From Sulfitobacter sp. JL08 (GTDB lineage Bacteria > Pseudomonadota > Alphaproteobacteria > Rhodobacterales > Rhodobacteraceae): 64,000 bases of DNA. Numbering within the stretch: the first letter of the stretch is position 1; each line of letters opens with the position of its first letter. Below the pieces are notes generated by a model, which saw only the letters and a list, made by a program, of their open reading frames with translations, was not told where the DNA came from and did not search any database. The stretch is taken from the NCBI RefSeq assembly GCF_003352045.1, contig NZ_CP025815.1, forward strand, positions 4,216,001 through 4,280,000. Direction: 5' to 3'. Positions 8,688 through 19,000 of the stretch are shown piece by piece. A program made the position numbers and the translations under genes.

Positions 8688-9721
8688 TTGGGGCGGTTCG
8701 TGCAATTGCAGTAGCGGGGTGGATTATGTCCGCAACTGCCACTGGCGCCGAACCGTCCTATGATATCCTTACGTTTCAGGACCTGGATGGCTGGGAAAAT
8801 GATGATCATTCCGCCGCTTTGGCCACGTTCCTGAATACATGCGCGGATCTGAAAGAGCCTGATTGGCGATCTCTTTGCGCCGTGGCGCAAAACCAGAAAG
8901 ACGCAAAATCGTTCTTTGAATTGTTCTTTCGTCCGATCCAGATTTCTGATGGAAACGCGCCGTTGTTCACCGGCTATTTCGAACCGGAACTTAACGGGTC
9001 GCTGCGGTATTCATCGCGTTACAGATATCCGGTTTATTCAATGCCACCCGAGGCAAAGCTGTCCAATCCCTGGCTGACGCGTCGCGAAATTCTGGATGGC
9101 GACGCGATGCAGAACAGAAGGCTTGAAATCGCCTGGGTCGATGATCCTGTGGAACTGTTCTTTCTTCAAATTCAGGGATCCGGGCGGATCAAACTGCCGG
9201 GCGGTCAAACAATTCGTGTTGGATATGCCGGCGCGAACGGACACCCTTATCGGTCAATCGGGGTCGAACTGGTGCGGCGTGGAATCTACGATGCACATCA
9301 GGTCAGTGCCGAAGTGATCAAGAACTGGGTCCGGCGGAACCCAGAAGAAGGCGAAGAACTGCTGTTTCACAACCCGTCATATGTTTTCTTTCGCAAGGTC
9401 AGCCACGTACCTGCCGAGAAGGGGCCGCTGGGCGCGATGAACCGTTCCATCACGACGATGCGAACAATTGCTGTAGATCCGGCCTTTACCCCGCTGGGTG
9501 CCCCCGTCTGGATTGAAAAGGACGGAGAAAACCCGCTTAGGCGGTTGATGATCGCGCAGGATACCGGATCTGCGATCAAGGGCGCCCAGAGGGCAGATGT
9601 ATTCTTTGGAACCGGTGATGCGGCCGGTGAAGCAGCCGGTAAACTCAAGGATCCGGGCCGCATGGTTGTTCTGATGCCCATTCAGCGCGCATATGCCATG
9701 TTGCCGGAAGGCGATCTATGA
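8684..9721 (+). CDS. mltA: membrane-bound lytic murein transglycosylase A
   Basis: A 345-residue protein with an N-terminal signal peptide (cleaved near ATATGA). The MltA barrel domain includes FTGYFEPELNGS and VELFFLQIQGSGRIKL. The C-terminal 3D domain carries the Asp-rich motif AQDTGSAIKGAQRADVFFG. It cleaves peptidoglycan glycan strands leaving 1,6-anhydroMurNAc ends. I see no lipobox Cys, so it may be a soluble or signal-anchored periplasmic enzyme. Translationally coupled to timA and smr (four-base overlaps). Confidence 0.94.
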   Translation: MIGAVRAIAVAGWIMSATATGAEPSYDILTFQDLDGWENDDHSAALATFLNTCADLKEPDWRSLCAVAQNQKDAKSFFELFFRPIQISDGNAPLFTGYFEPELNGSLRYSSRYRYPVYSMPPEAKLSNPWLTRREILDGDAMQNRRLEIAWVDDPVELFFLQIQGSGRIKLPGGQTIRVGYAGANGHPYRSIGVELVRRGIYDAHQVSAEVIKNWVRRNPEEGEELLFHNPSYVFFRKVSHVPAEKGPLGAMNRSITTMRTIAVDPAFTPLGAPVWIEKDGENPLRRLMIAQDTGSAIKGAQRADVFFGTGDAAGEAAGKLKDPGRMVVLMPIQRAYAMLPEGDL

Positions 9722-10299
9722 GCAGAAAAAAGCTAAGCGCCGAAGATCTGGAGCTTTGGCGCAAGGTAACGGAACAGACCCGCCGCACGCAGCCTAAAAA
9801 ACCAACAGAACTGTTTACGCCACAGTCAAAGAAACAGGTTCGTGTTGATGCGCCACGATTTCCGGCGTTTGAAGTGGGCAGCAAGCCGCGCAAACAACCG
9901 GTTGCCCATGACATTCTTCCGTCTCTGTCGGACAGGTTGGCCAGCAAACCGGTACAGATGGACCGCAAGGCGTTTGGCCGTATGAAACGCGGCAAGCTTA
10001 GCCCCGAAGGCAAAATCGATCTTCACGGAATGACATTGGAACAAGCACATCCGGCGCTGAACCGGTTTATCATGTCGGCCCACAGTGCCGGAAAACGGCT
10101 GGTTCTGGTGGTTACGGGCAAGGGGAAATCCGGGCGCGATACCGGGCCGATCCCTTTGCGAAAGGGTGTCTTGAAACACCAGGTTCCGCAATGGCTGACA
10201 ATGCCGCCCTTGGGTCAGATCGTGATGCAGGTCACGCCGGCACATATCAGCCATGGTGGTGACGGTGCTTATTACGTCTATCTGCGCCGTGCGCGCTAG
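9718..10299 (+). CDS. smrA: Smr/MutS2-domain protein
   Basis: A 193-residue protein with a basic N-terminal half and a C-terminal Smr domain. The domain has the hallmark KIDLHGMTLEQA (about residue 100) and LVVTGKGKSG followed by LRKGVLKHQVPQWL. Smr domains are nicking or RNA-cleaving endonuclease folds; the cellular role of stand-alone versions is unsettled. It closes the timA-mltA-smr operon. Its TAG stop shares CTAG with the convergent MFS gene. Confidence 0.9.
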   Translation: MSRKKLSAEDLELWRKVTEQTRRTQPKKPTELFTPQSKKQVRVDAPRFPAFEVGSKPRKQPVAHDILPSLSDRLASKPVQMDRKAFGRMKRGKLSPEGKIDLHGMTLEQAHPALNRFIMSAHSAGKRLVLVVTGKGKSGRDTGPIPLRKGVLKHQVPQWLTMPPLGQIVMQVTPAHISHGGDGAYYVYLRRAR

Positions 10300-11513
10300 G
10301 CGATCAACGCTGTCTTGTAGCGCGTAATCCCGACCGTCATCATAACTGTCGTAAGAACGAAATACGCAGCGATTGCAACCATTTGCGTGTCCCATCCCAT
10401 GCCAAGATCAATCAGGACTCCGGTAATGCCCGGCCCTATGGCCGATCCGAATACCATGACAGCCGCAGCCATCGCCTTGATGGAACCAATGTTCTGCGTT
10501 CCGTAGAACTCGGCCCAAAACGCATTTGGCAGGGTCGAGTTGGCCCCTGTTGTCAGCGCCATGAAAAAGAACCCGATCAACGCACCTGAAATGCTGGTTG
10601 TCATGCCGAATGCGACAAAGGCCAGCACCATCGGCAGTTGGAAAAAGGGCATCAGGCGTGGTGTTCCAAACCTGTCCAGAGCCCAGCCGGATATCAACAT
10701 GGACCCGATTCCAAACAAGGTATAAAGCGGAAACAGGGATACCAGCTGGACATGTTCCCAGCCTTTGATCTCGGCATAATGTACCTGATGGAAAAACAGT
10801 GCGGTGCCAAAAGCAGATGGCCCCAACAGGGCCGGAACCATGAACCAGAACAGCGGGTGCCGCAAAGTCTGGTTTCGCGTCCAATGCCGCCTGAACATGC
10901 CAAGGCTGGGGTTTTCATGCGCCATGGATTGGGGCGTGCGTTCGTTGCGCAACAGCAAGGACAGAACCGGAATACCTGCCAGCGCGATGATCGCTGCGAT
11001 AATCCACAACACCCGCCAGTCAACAAAGGCCATGAGCGCGACAAACAGAACAGGCAACAGCGCCTCGCCCACGGAAAACCCCAGCGTTGCGATCGCCAGG
11101 GCCCGCCCGCGTGTCGCAACAAACCAGCGCGCCATCGCGACGACCGCTATGTGGCTTGTCATGCCCTGCCCGGTAAAGCGCAGCGCGAAAATGACAAATA
11201 CCAGCGCCCAGGCTGCTTTGACCGAAGCCATCGCGATGCAGGCACCTGCCAGCGCCAACAGGATCAGCGCGCCCAAACCGCGCACGCGAAACCTGTCGGT
11301 CAGCGCGCCAGCCCATATCATCACAATGGCCGATGTGGTTGTGCCCAGCGAATAGATGCCGCCCCATTCGCCGTGGGACAGTCCGAATTCAGACCGGATT
11401 TCGCCGGCAAAAATGGAAATGAAAAACGTCTGTCCGAAACTGGACAGAAATGTCAGCAGCCCGCCCGCAGCCAGCCACGGCGCATTCAGGCGTAAAAACG
11501 GGCCCAGCTTCAT
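10296..11513 (-). CDS. MFS transporter
   Basis: A 405-residue membrane protein with 12 predicted helices and an MFS-type loop between helices 2 and 3 (GALTDRFRVRGLG). It resembles YbfB/OxlT-type permeases, but the substrate cannot be told from sequence. It stands alone on the minus strand. Its end overlaps smr by four bases. Confidence 0.85.
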   Translation of the reverse strand: MKLGPFLRLNAPWLAAGGLLTFLSSFGQTFFISIFAGEIRSEFGLSHGEWGGIYSLGTTTSAIVMIWAGALTDRFRVRGLGALILLALAGACIAMASVKAAWALVFVIFALRFTGQGMTSHIAVVAMARWFVATRGRALAIATLGFSVGEALLPVLFVALMAFVDWRVLWIIAAIIALAGIPVLSLLLRNERTPQSMAHENPSLGMFRRHWTRNQTLRHPLFWFMVPALLGPSAFGTALFFHQVHYAEIKGWEHVQLVSLFPLYTLFGIGSMLISGWALDRFGTPRLMPFFQLPMVLAFVAFGMTTSISGALIGFFFMALTTGANSTLPNAFWAEFYGTQNIGSIKAMAAAVMVFGSAIGPGITGVLIDLGMGWDTQMVAIAAYFVLTTVMMTVGITRYKTALIA

Positions 11514-11548
11514 GCAGCCAAAACCCGGTTCGGTACCGCGAGCATTGC

Positions 11549-12642
11549 TTAACGCCCGGGTTCAAGGGTGATTTCTGTAAAGCCACCTGTGGAATTAAGG
11601 CTGACCGGCAATAAATCTGACATCCCGGAATCACCAGACATGAACCCCCGGTCCAGTTTTCGGGCGCCTTCGATCAGTGCGATCAGGTCAGGAGAGCTTC
11701 CGACGACAAAGTGGCTGGTGCTGCTGTCATCCGAAAACGCGGTTACGTCGATCACGGACACGGGCAAGTCTGATATGTCAGACGTGTTGCTGATATTGCC
11801 CAGGCGCGCCGGCTCTCCGGTAATTCTGGCCGACAAACGCAATGCAGCATCCTGACTGGACACGAAGATGACAAACGGTTGCGGCACCGGTTCAAGATAC
11901 GAAACCTGATCGCGGAATACATCAACATCAATGTCCGGCGAAATCAGCACAAGCCTGTCCAAAGACCGCGCCGACCATCCCCGATCTTGCAGATCAATCT
12001 GCCGCAAGGTTTCCATCGTCAGAAAACCACCCATAGAGTGGCCGACCAGATTGATGCGTCCTATGCCGCTTTTGCTGAGCGTGACGAGCAGGTTTTGCAA
12101 TTCGGTCCGGGCCGCCAGAACCGAATCCTTGTCGTATTCATATCCAAACGCGCTGCCGCGACTGGGCCACGCGAAGGTCAGAAACTCACCCTCTATCTCC
12201 AGATCGTGCTTCAGCTGGGCAGCGCGGAAAACAGCCTCGGAAAACCCATTGTTATATCCGTGGACAAATACCGTTACCTCTCGCTCTAGCGGTGGCTGCG
12301 ACCGTAGACCTTTTTTCAGGTCAGATATGAATGATGATTGCGAAGCGATGGGCCTGCGTTCGGCGATCACAAAATCCTTCTGTGGATCGGCGCGCTCGCC
12401 CCCTGTCGGAACCTGCCCGACGGCACGATCAGGGGGAACGGACACTGTCAGATCAAGATATTGAACGGAACGCGACCGCTCAATCGTGAACTGGCCGTTG
12501 GTGTCGATTGATCGGTTTGTCACCACAAACACCCGTTCATTTTCCCGATATTTATAGCTTCGGGCACGGGTTGTTCATCAATGACATTCGTACACGCGGC
12601 CAGTACCAGCAACGGGGCCAACCAGAATGATTTGCGCATCAT
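11549..12642 (-). pseudogene. DUF900-type alpha/beta hydrolase lipoprotein, apparently frameshifted
   Basis: The body (11549-12532, 327 codons from a GTG) is an esterase-like hydrolase with VTVFVHGYNNGF and the nucleophile elbow GHSMGG. A separate frame from ATG 12639 (or 12642) encodes MRKSFWLAPLLVLAAC, a lipoprotein signal with a lipobox, and runs to a TGA at 12520-12522. The two frames are offset by one base. One extra A in the AAAA tract (12540-12543) would join them as ...INIGKNERVFVVTNRS, which fits the family. Either a real frameshift or a base-call error separates the export signal from the enzyme. The GTG start alone would give a cytoplasmic protein. Confidence 0.8.
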
Positions 12643-12695
12643 AGGTACTTTCGAACATTTCATCGTCAAGCCGTACCCGATTGGCGCATTTATCG

Positions 12696-14003
12696 CTAGA
12701 GCACGTATCGGCTTAGGTCGGCTGACTTTGTCAAAGCGCCAAGGTTCGCATCTACGAAATCTGCGTCGACCGTTACGCGATCACCTGCCCTGTCGGGCGC
12801 GGCAAACGAAAGCTCTTCGAAAACACGCTCAAGGACCGTGTACAAACGACGCGCACCAATGTTTTCAATCGACTGGTTCACATCGGCTGCAATTTTGGCA
12901 AGCGCAGCAATACCTTCAGCGGTAAATTCGACCGTCACGTCTTCGGTGCCCATCAGAGCAGTGTATTGCAGGGTCAGTGCGTTGTCGGTTTCTGTCAGGA
13001 TGCGCACAAAATCGGCCTCTGTCAGGGCGCGCAACTCGACTCGGATTGGCAATCGGCCCTGAAGCTCTGGCAGCAGGTCGGATGGTTTGGCGATGTGAAA
13101 CGCGCCCGAGGCTATGAACAGAATATGATCGGTCTTGATCGGGCCGTGTTTGGTGCTGACAACGGTGCCTTCGATCAACGGAAGCAAATCGCGCTGCACG
13201 CCTTCGCGGCTTACATCACCACCCCGCGCATCGGAGCGGGCACAGACCTTGTCGATTTCATCCAGAAAGACGATGCCGTTCTGCTCTACCGCGTTTAGCG
13301 CGGCGCGCGTTACCGCTTCGTCATCCAGAAGCTTGTCGGCCTCTTCACCGATCAGAACATCATAGCTTTCCGAAACTTTCATACGGCGTTTTACGGTGCG
13401 CCCGCCCATCGCCTTTCCGAACAGATCGCCAAGGTTCAACATTCCCATATTGGCGCCGGGCTGTCCGGGGATATCAAACATCGGCATCGGGTTTGATGTA
13501 TCCGCAATCTCCAGTTCGATTTCAGTGTCGTCCAGTTCCCCCGATTTAAGCTTTTTGCGGAACATTTCGCGGGTGGCTTCCCGCGCGTCTTCTCCGGCAA
13601 TTGCTTCGATCACACGGGCCTCGGCGGCGGCATGCGCGTTGGCTTTGACGTCTTCGCGCATCTGATCGCGCGTCATCGCGATGGCGCTGTCGACCAGATC
13701 GCGAATGATCTGTTCAACGTCCCGGCCAACATAGCCGACTTCGGTAAATTTCGTCGCTTCAACTTTGATGAAAGGTGCGCGGGCAAGTTTCGCCAACCGC
13801 CGGCTGATTTCGGTTTTGCCAACGCCGGTCGGGCCGATCATCAGGATGTTCTTTGGATACACCTCATCGCGCAGATCATCAGGCAATTGCTTGCGCCGCC
13901 AGCGGTTTCGCAAAGCCACCGCAACTGCGCGTTTCGCATCGGACTGGCCAATGATAAACCGGTCAAGCTCTGATACGATTTCTCGTGGGGTAAGATCGGT
14001 CAT
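12696..14003 (-). CDS. hslU: ATP-dependent protease ATPase subunit HslU
   Basis: A 435-residue AAA+ unfoldase. Walker A is GPTGVGKTE near residue 57, Walker B is [11 protein letters not shown], and the intermediate (I) domain spans about residues 110-230. The C-terminus ADLSRYVL is the short tail that inserts into HslV and activates it. It follows hslV by 45 bases in the same operon. Confidence 0.98.
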   Translation of the reverse strand: MTDLTPREIVSELDRFIIGQSDAKRAVAVALRNRWRRKQLPDDLRDEVYPKNILMIGPTGVGKTEISRRLAKLARAPFIKVEATKFTEVGYVGRDVEQIIRDLVDSAIAMTRDQMREDVKANAHAAAEARVIEAIAGEDAREATREMFRKKLKSGELDDTEIELEIADTSNPMPMFDIPGQPGANMGMLNLGDLFGKAMGGRTVKRRMKVSESYDVLIGEEADKLLDDEAVTRAALNAVEQNGIVFLDEIDKVCARSDARGGDVSREGVQRDLLPLIEGTVVSTKHGPIKTDHILFIASGAFHIAKPSDLLPELQGRLPIRVELRALTEADFVRILTETDNALTLQYTALMGTEDVTVEFTAEGIAALAKIAADVNQSIENIGARRLYTVLERVFEELSFAAPDRAGDRVTVDADFVDANLGALTKSADLSRYVL

Positions 14004-14048
14004 GTTTTGTCCTTCCCGAAGCGGTACTTTGGTGCGCTGGGCCGCGCG

Positions 14049-14606
14049 TTATCTGGAAATGGTTTCGACAGTCAGATTACCGTTTGTGTAAACGCAAATA
14101 TCGGCTGCGATGGCCATTGCATTTCGGGCGACCTGTTCGGCGGTGCGGTTGCTATCCATCATGCCGCGCGCGGCGGCCAAGGCATAATTGCCGCCAGACC
14201 CAATCGCAGCCACATCATGTTCCGGTTCCAGAACGTCACCGGCGCCGGTAATGACCAGCATTTCCGATCCATCCGAAACGATCAGCATCGCCTCAAGCTT
14301 TTGCAGATACTTATCGGTGCGCCAGTCCTTGGCCAGTTCCACGCTGGCGCGCGCCAGTTGCCCGGGCGTCGCCTCAAGCTTGCTTTCAAGACGCTCAAGC
14401 AGGGTAAATGCATCGGCTGTCGAACCGGCGAAACCGGCAACTACATCAAACCCGCCCGGAGAAAGGCGGCGCACCTTGCGGGCACTGCCCTTTATCACGG
14501 TTTGACCCAACGAGACCTGACCGTCACCGGCAATCACAACCTTGCCGTCTTTTTTGACACCGATGATCGTGGTGCCGTGCCACCCCGGAAAATCCTGCTT
14601 TGACAT
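14049..14606 (-). CDS. hslV: ATP-dependent protease peptidase subunit HslV
   Basis: A 185-residue threonine peptidase of the proteasome fold. The N-terminal propeptide [11 protein letters not shown] precedes the TTIIGVKK sequence, whose first Thr becomes the catalytic residue after cleavage. The ATG at 14606 has a strong AGGAGG site; an upstream in-frame ATG (14651) lacks one. Forms HslUV with the downstream gene for heat-stress proteolysis. Confidence 0.97.
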   Translation of the reverse strand: MSKQDFPGWHGTTIIGVKKDGKVVIAGDGQVSLGQTVIKGSARKVRRLSPGGFDVVAGFAGSTADAFTLLERLESKLEATPGQLARASVELAKDWRTDKYLQKLEAMLIVSDGSEMLVITGAGDVLEPEHDVAAIGSGGNYALAAARGMMDSNRTAEQVARNAMAIAADICVYTNGNLTVETISR

Positions 14607-14628
14607 GCCTGCCTCCTGTCGCTTTGGT

Positions 14629-14659
14629 CTTATATGAAGTGGTGACGCCACAGGTACAA
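14629..14659 (-). promoter_or_regulatory. possible hslVU promoter
   Basis: On the minus strand TTGTAC (14659-14654) and TATAAG (14634-14629) are separated by 19 bases, a little long for a housekeeping promoter. The spacer contains an imperfect GTGG...CCAC inverted repeat. A heat-shock sigma site was looked for and not seen clearly. Confidence 0.3.
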
Positions 14660-14703
14660 GACCCGGGCTTGTCCAGCCCCCCTGCCCCAGTTAGCGTTTG
14701 TTC

Positions 14704-15621
14704 ATGGCTGAACCTAAAATTCTCAGGATTTATCTGGACGATGATTTGCGGCAAAGCGCAAAGCACGGAGAACACAATTTTCTGGGCAAGGTTTCCACTG
14801 TTTTACATGATTCAGGATACCGGGTTGAGTATCTGCCAAACACCGCGTCAAATCATGTGAAGGCGACGCGCCGTGATGGATACTGCATGTTTCACATGGA
14901 TGGCCCGGTTGGTGATCGTTCGCTCGTCTTTCGTCGCGTCTATGCTTATCCGTTCTGGGCGATAGAACACAGTCCGGCGCGATGGGACTGGCATGTGGCG
15001 AAATCGGCGTTCGAACCAAACGAAATAGCCGGCGAAGCCGCAGAAAAATTTCACGCCTTCTGGAAAAACAGATTGTTCAACCCGCCCGTCGAACCGGCCG
15101 GGATGGACGAATTCGTCTATGTACCCTTGCAGGGCAAATTGCTGGATCACCGATCATTTCAGGCCTGTTCCCCACTTGAAATGATACGTTCTGTTCTGGA
15201 ATACGATCCGCACCGCCCTGTTGTCGCGACCCTGCATCCGCGCGAACATTATGCACCGGCTGAACTGGATGCCTTGCAAGCCTTGCAAAAAGAAACCGAC
15301 AGGCTGATCGTAAGGACCGGAGAGATGGCGCGCTATCTGCCGGCCTGTGACTACGTTGTCACGCAAAATTCAAGCGCTGCCTTTTTCGGGCATTTCTTTG
15401 AAAAACCCAGCGTTCTGTTCGCGAAAATTGATTTTCACCACATTGCCCAGAACGTGAACAAGGTGGGCGTGAAAAACGCGATTTGTGCCGCGCCGCAATC
15501 ACGACCGGAATTCAAGAAATACATTTACTGGTTTTGGCAGATTATGTCGATCAATGCCGGGCGGCCCGAGGCCGAGGCCAACATTCGTTCAGCGTTCACC
15601 CGCGCCGGTTGGCCAATGTAA
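14704..15621 (+). CDS. capsule polysaccharide synthesis-like protein (GT-B fold, putative)
   Basis: A 305-residue soluble protein. The C-terminal half (VVATLHPREHYAPAEL ... TQNSSAAFFGHFFEKPSVLF) resembles the nucleotide-sugar-binding half of Kdo/capsule transferases and capsule export proteins of the KpsC/KpsS type. The N-terminal half has no motif I recognise. The ATG at 14704 is preferred over a TTG two codons earlier. It stands alone between hslV and trxA, not in a polysaccharide cluster, so its substrate is unknown. Confidence 0.6.
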   Translation: MAEPKILRIYLDDDLRQSAKHGEHNFLGKVSTVLHDSGYRVEYLPNTASNHVKATRRDGYCMFHMDGPVGDRSLVFRRVYAYPFWAIEHSPARWDWHVAKSAFEPNEIAGEAAEKFHAFWKNRLFNPPVEPAGMDEFVYVPLQGKLLDHRSFQACSPLEMIRSVLEYDPHRPVVATLHPREHYAPAELDALQALQKETDRLIVRTGEMARYLPACDYVVTQNSSAAFFGHFFEKPSVLFAKIDFHHIAQNVNKVGVKNAICAAPQSRPEFKKYIYWFWQIMSINAGRPEAEANIRSAFTRAGWPM

Positions 15622-15646
15622 AAAGGCGCCCGACAAGGCGCCCTTT
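15620..15646 (-). terminator. intrinsic terminator of trxA
   Basis: GGCGCC at 15625-15630 pairs with GGCGCC at 15637-15642 around a six-base loop. On the minus strand the stem is followed by TTTTT, as expected 3' of trxA. On the plus strand it may also stop the capsule-like gene, but there the tail is weaker. Confidence 0.75.
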
Positions 15647-15671
15647 CAACTCAAGCTATTTTTAGCGATGT

Positions 15672-15992
15672 TCAGATCGCGCCTTCGATCCAGCTTTGCA
15701 ATGCAGCCTTGGGCCGCGCGCCCGCCATGTTCGAAACAACTTCGCCATTCTTGAAGATAAACAAAGCCGGAATACCGCGAACGCCCATCGCCGCAGCAGA
15801 GTTGGGGTTGCTGTCAACGTCAACTTTGACAATTTTGACCTTGCCGCCCATTTCTGCGGATAATTCTTCCAGTGCGGGGCCGATCTGTTTGCACGGGCCG
15901 CACCATTCAGCCCAGAAATCGACCACTACGGGAATTTCTGAGTTTTTCACTTCAGCATCGAATGTGTCATCTGTCACAGCAACGGTGGCCAT
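15672..15992 (-). CDS. trxA: thioredoxin 1
   Basis: A 106-residue thioredoxin with the active site WCGPC (Cys31 and Cys34) and the cis-Pro loop [11 protein letters not shown]. It reduces protein disulfides in the cytoplasm. The ATG has an AGGAG site. It is the last gene of a long leftward run after addA (39-base gap) and ends at a hairpin terminator. Confidence 0.98.
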   Translation of the reverse strand: MATVAVTDDTFDAEVKNSEIPVVVDFWAEWCGPCKQIGPALEELSAEMGGKVKIVKVDVDSNPNSAAAMGVRGIPALFIFKNGEVVSNMAGARPKAALQSWIEGAI

Positions 15993-16031
15993 CTTCGGAT
16001 CTCCTGGCAGGAATGCGTTTGAGGCCTGAAC

Positions 16032-19000
16032 CTATGTAGCGGCAGAAGCATCGTCAAGATATGGTGTGCGTTTCAGGGCATCTGTCACAAGATCGTGCGG
16101 TAATCGCATAAGAGTTGGTGTGGCGGTCCACAAAATTGCGGTTTCAATTTCACGACCCGGAAAGACCTGCGATAGCGCATGCGCATAGGCCCCCAACTGA
16201 CGCAAAATGCCTTCGGGAACCTCGCTGGCTGTGCCCGGCGCTGTGGCGTTGGTTTTGAAATCAATAGCCGTTACGCGATCATCGGCGACAATCAGGCGGT
16301 CGATTGTTCCGTGCAATCGATGCCGCCCCAGTTCGGCGGTAACCGGTACTTCGCGCAGCGCTGATCGCGTGAACACGCCTGACAGGTTCTCTTCACTCAA
16401 AACATTCAACGCTTCGCCGATCAGGCCGGGCGCGTCTTCCGGCGTGGCCGCATCCGGACCGTTCTGTAACAACTGCGCGGCAAGCGCGGCGCGCTGGGCG
16501 GGCGCGATATCTTCCAGGTGTTCCAGCAACAGATGGATTTGCCGCCCCTTTTTCAAGGCGCTTTCCTCGTCAGCGCCAGCGTCGCCGGGCAATGCCTTGG
16601 CGCCGCCCAGATCAGACGGGCTGATCGTTTTATGTGCTGGCGGCAAGGTCGGCACCGGAGTTTCAAAGAAAGCTTCAAGCACCGGATCGGGTGTATCGGT
16701 TTCGTCTTCGGTTTCAATCCGCAAGCCGGCCCAATCACCGTGCGACAACCGAAGCCCTTGCCCGCCTTCAAAATCATGAGACACCGCACCGGCCTGTTTC
16801 ATCGCATTCTGGATCATTTCGTACCAGCTGCTGTCATCCTTTGTCAGCTCGCCAGCCGCCGCTACGATAAGCCATTTTTCCGCCCGCGTCATGGCAACAT
16901 ACAACAGGCGAAGCCGTTCATTCAGTTCGGCGTTCTTCAAATCGTCAAGCGCCGATGTCAGGACTTCGGGGGCTGTGTCGGCGGCCGTTTTCCAGATTGC
17001 ATGTTGGCCAACCGGGATGATCTCCTTTCGGAGGGGTGGTGCATATCTGGCCGTTTCGGGCAGGATGACAATGGGCGCTTCCAGACCTTTTGCACCATGC
17101 ACCGTCATCACCCGGATCTGGTTGCTTGCCCCATCCATCTGGCGCTTGATGTCCAGATCATCCGTTTGCATCCACACCAGAAAACCGGTCAGGCTGGGCA
17201 CGGAATTGCGCTCGTAAGACAGGGCTTGCGACAAAAGCGCATCAATCCCGTCTTCGGCCTCGTGCCCCAGACGCGCCAACAGGTTTTTCCGGCCTTTGTG
17301 CCGTGTCAGAATACGTTCGATCAGATCATAGGGGCGCAAGAAGTCCGTTTGATCGCGCAGGTCTTGCAGGATTGCCAGCGTTTCAGGATAGGTTTCGGGT
17401 TTTTCACGCAGCGCCTGCCACAGAAAGTGGGTTGTGCGACGATGTGAAAGGCTGAAAAGATTCTGTTCGCTCCAGCCGAACAGCGGAGAACGCAGTGCGG
17501 TTGCCAGGGCAAGATCGTCTTCCGGCGTGGCCAGAAATGACAGCAAGGCCCCAAGATCCTTGACGGCGGTTTCTGCCCCGACCCGCAACCTGTCCGCACC
17601 TGCGATAGGAAGGTTTTGCCCTTTACAGGCTCTGATAATTTCGTGAAACAGAGCGGAACGGCGTTGCACCAGAATTAGAAAATCACCGGGCCGGACAAGC
17701 CGACCGGCACCTGTAAACGCACCTTTGGTTTCGTCGGGTATCACGGTTTGATCATCGATCATCCCACGAATGGTGCGTGCAATCTGTTCCGCCAGAACAA
17801 CGGTGTGGTGTTTCTCGCTTTTCTGATCCAGCGGATCATACCAAGCCCGCTCTTCGCTCTCATCGCTTTTTTCGACCACAGGCCAAAGATCAACCCGACC
17901 TGGCAAGTCCGTCTTGAACGCCTTGTGCAGGGCGTCTTTGGAAAAACCGGCAGCGCCCTGCGCGTCAAAGGTTTTATCAACAAGCCACAATATCGCTTCG
18001 GAAGACCGGAAAGAGTGCTCTAACGTCAGATCCTGTAATGCCAGCCCGACCCCGTTCAGGCGCGCCTTGAATTCGTTTTGCATCCGGTCAAATTCGTTCG
18101 GGTCTGCGCCCTGAAACGAATAAATGGATTGCTTCTTGTCCCCGACCACAAAAATGGTGCGGGTCGCATCTGTTCGTGCGCCCTGCCCACTGGTGAATTC
18201 CTGCGCCAGTTTTTCAATCACATCCCACTGCGCCGGGCTTGTATCCTGCGCCTCGTCCACAAGGATATGATCAATCCCGCCATCCAGACGATAAAGCACC
18301 CATTGTGCGACGTCTGAATCACGCAGCAACTGGCGCGCTTTCATGATCAGATCGTCGAAATCCAGCCAGCCGCGCTGTTGCTTGCGCATGTCGTAGGTTG
18401 GCAGAAACTGGCGGGCAAATGTGTAAAGCGCTTGCGTTCTGCGTGCGGCCATCAGGCCCAACCGCATCTGCCGCCCGCGCTCAACGCGCTGCATTAAAGC
18501 ATCAAGTTCCGGCATGACATGGGCCAGATCCTTTTGTCGAGGTTTTGTCGGAACAGTGCCTAACTTGGCCGAAAATGGTGATTTTTTCAGCAAAAAAGCC
18601 GATTCCAGAACGGGCAAAGCCGACCAATCCAGACGCGTTACCGATTGCAGCAACCGCCCGGTCTTTTGATCATTTGTCGAACTGTTCAGAAGGGGCCCGA
18701 TCAGCGCGTCCAGCAATAATTGTTCCGACCCAAGCATGACGGACGCAAGCACGGTGTCTTCGGTAGTATCGGCGGGCAGACCGAACAGGCCCAGCAAGTC
18801 TTTGAATTTGACACCGGCTTGGAAAAGATCGCGGTTGCGCACGATTTCATCGGTCAGTTTTGTAAAATCCTCACCGGTGAAATGCTGGGCGACCTTGCTG
18901 ACGCAGCCGTCTACATCAGCCTCTGCCAGCTCATCGACAATCTCGGCGCGCAACAAAGCCGCTGCCCGGTCTTCGATCTCTGCAAATTGCGGGCTTACCC

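Noticed and set aside
10638-11495. Open frame of 285 codons on the plus strand
   Set aside because: It is antisense to the MFS transporter, rich in Gln, Arg and His, with no domain or ribosome site.
12536-12546. Programmed -1 frameshift to join the lipoprotein signal to the hydrolase
   Set aside because: The local sequence does not form an X-XXY-YYZ slippery heptamer in frame and the A tract has only four bases, so mutation or a base-call error is simpler.
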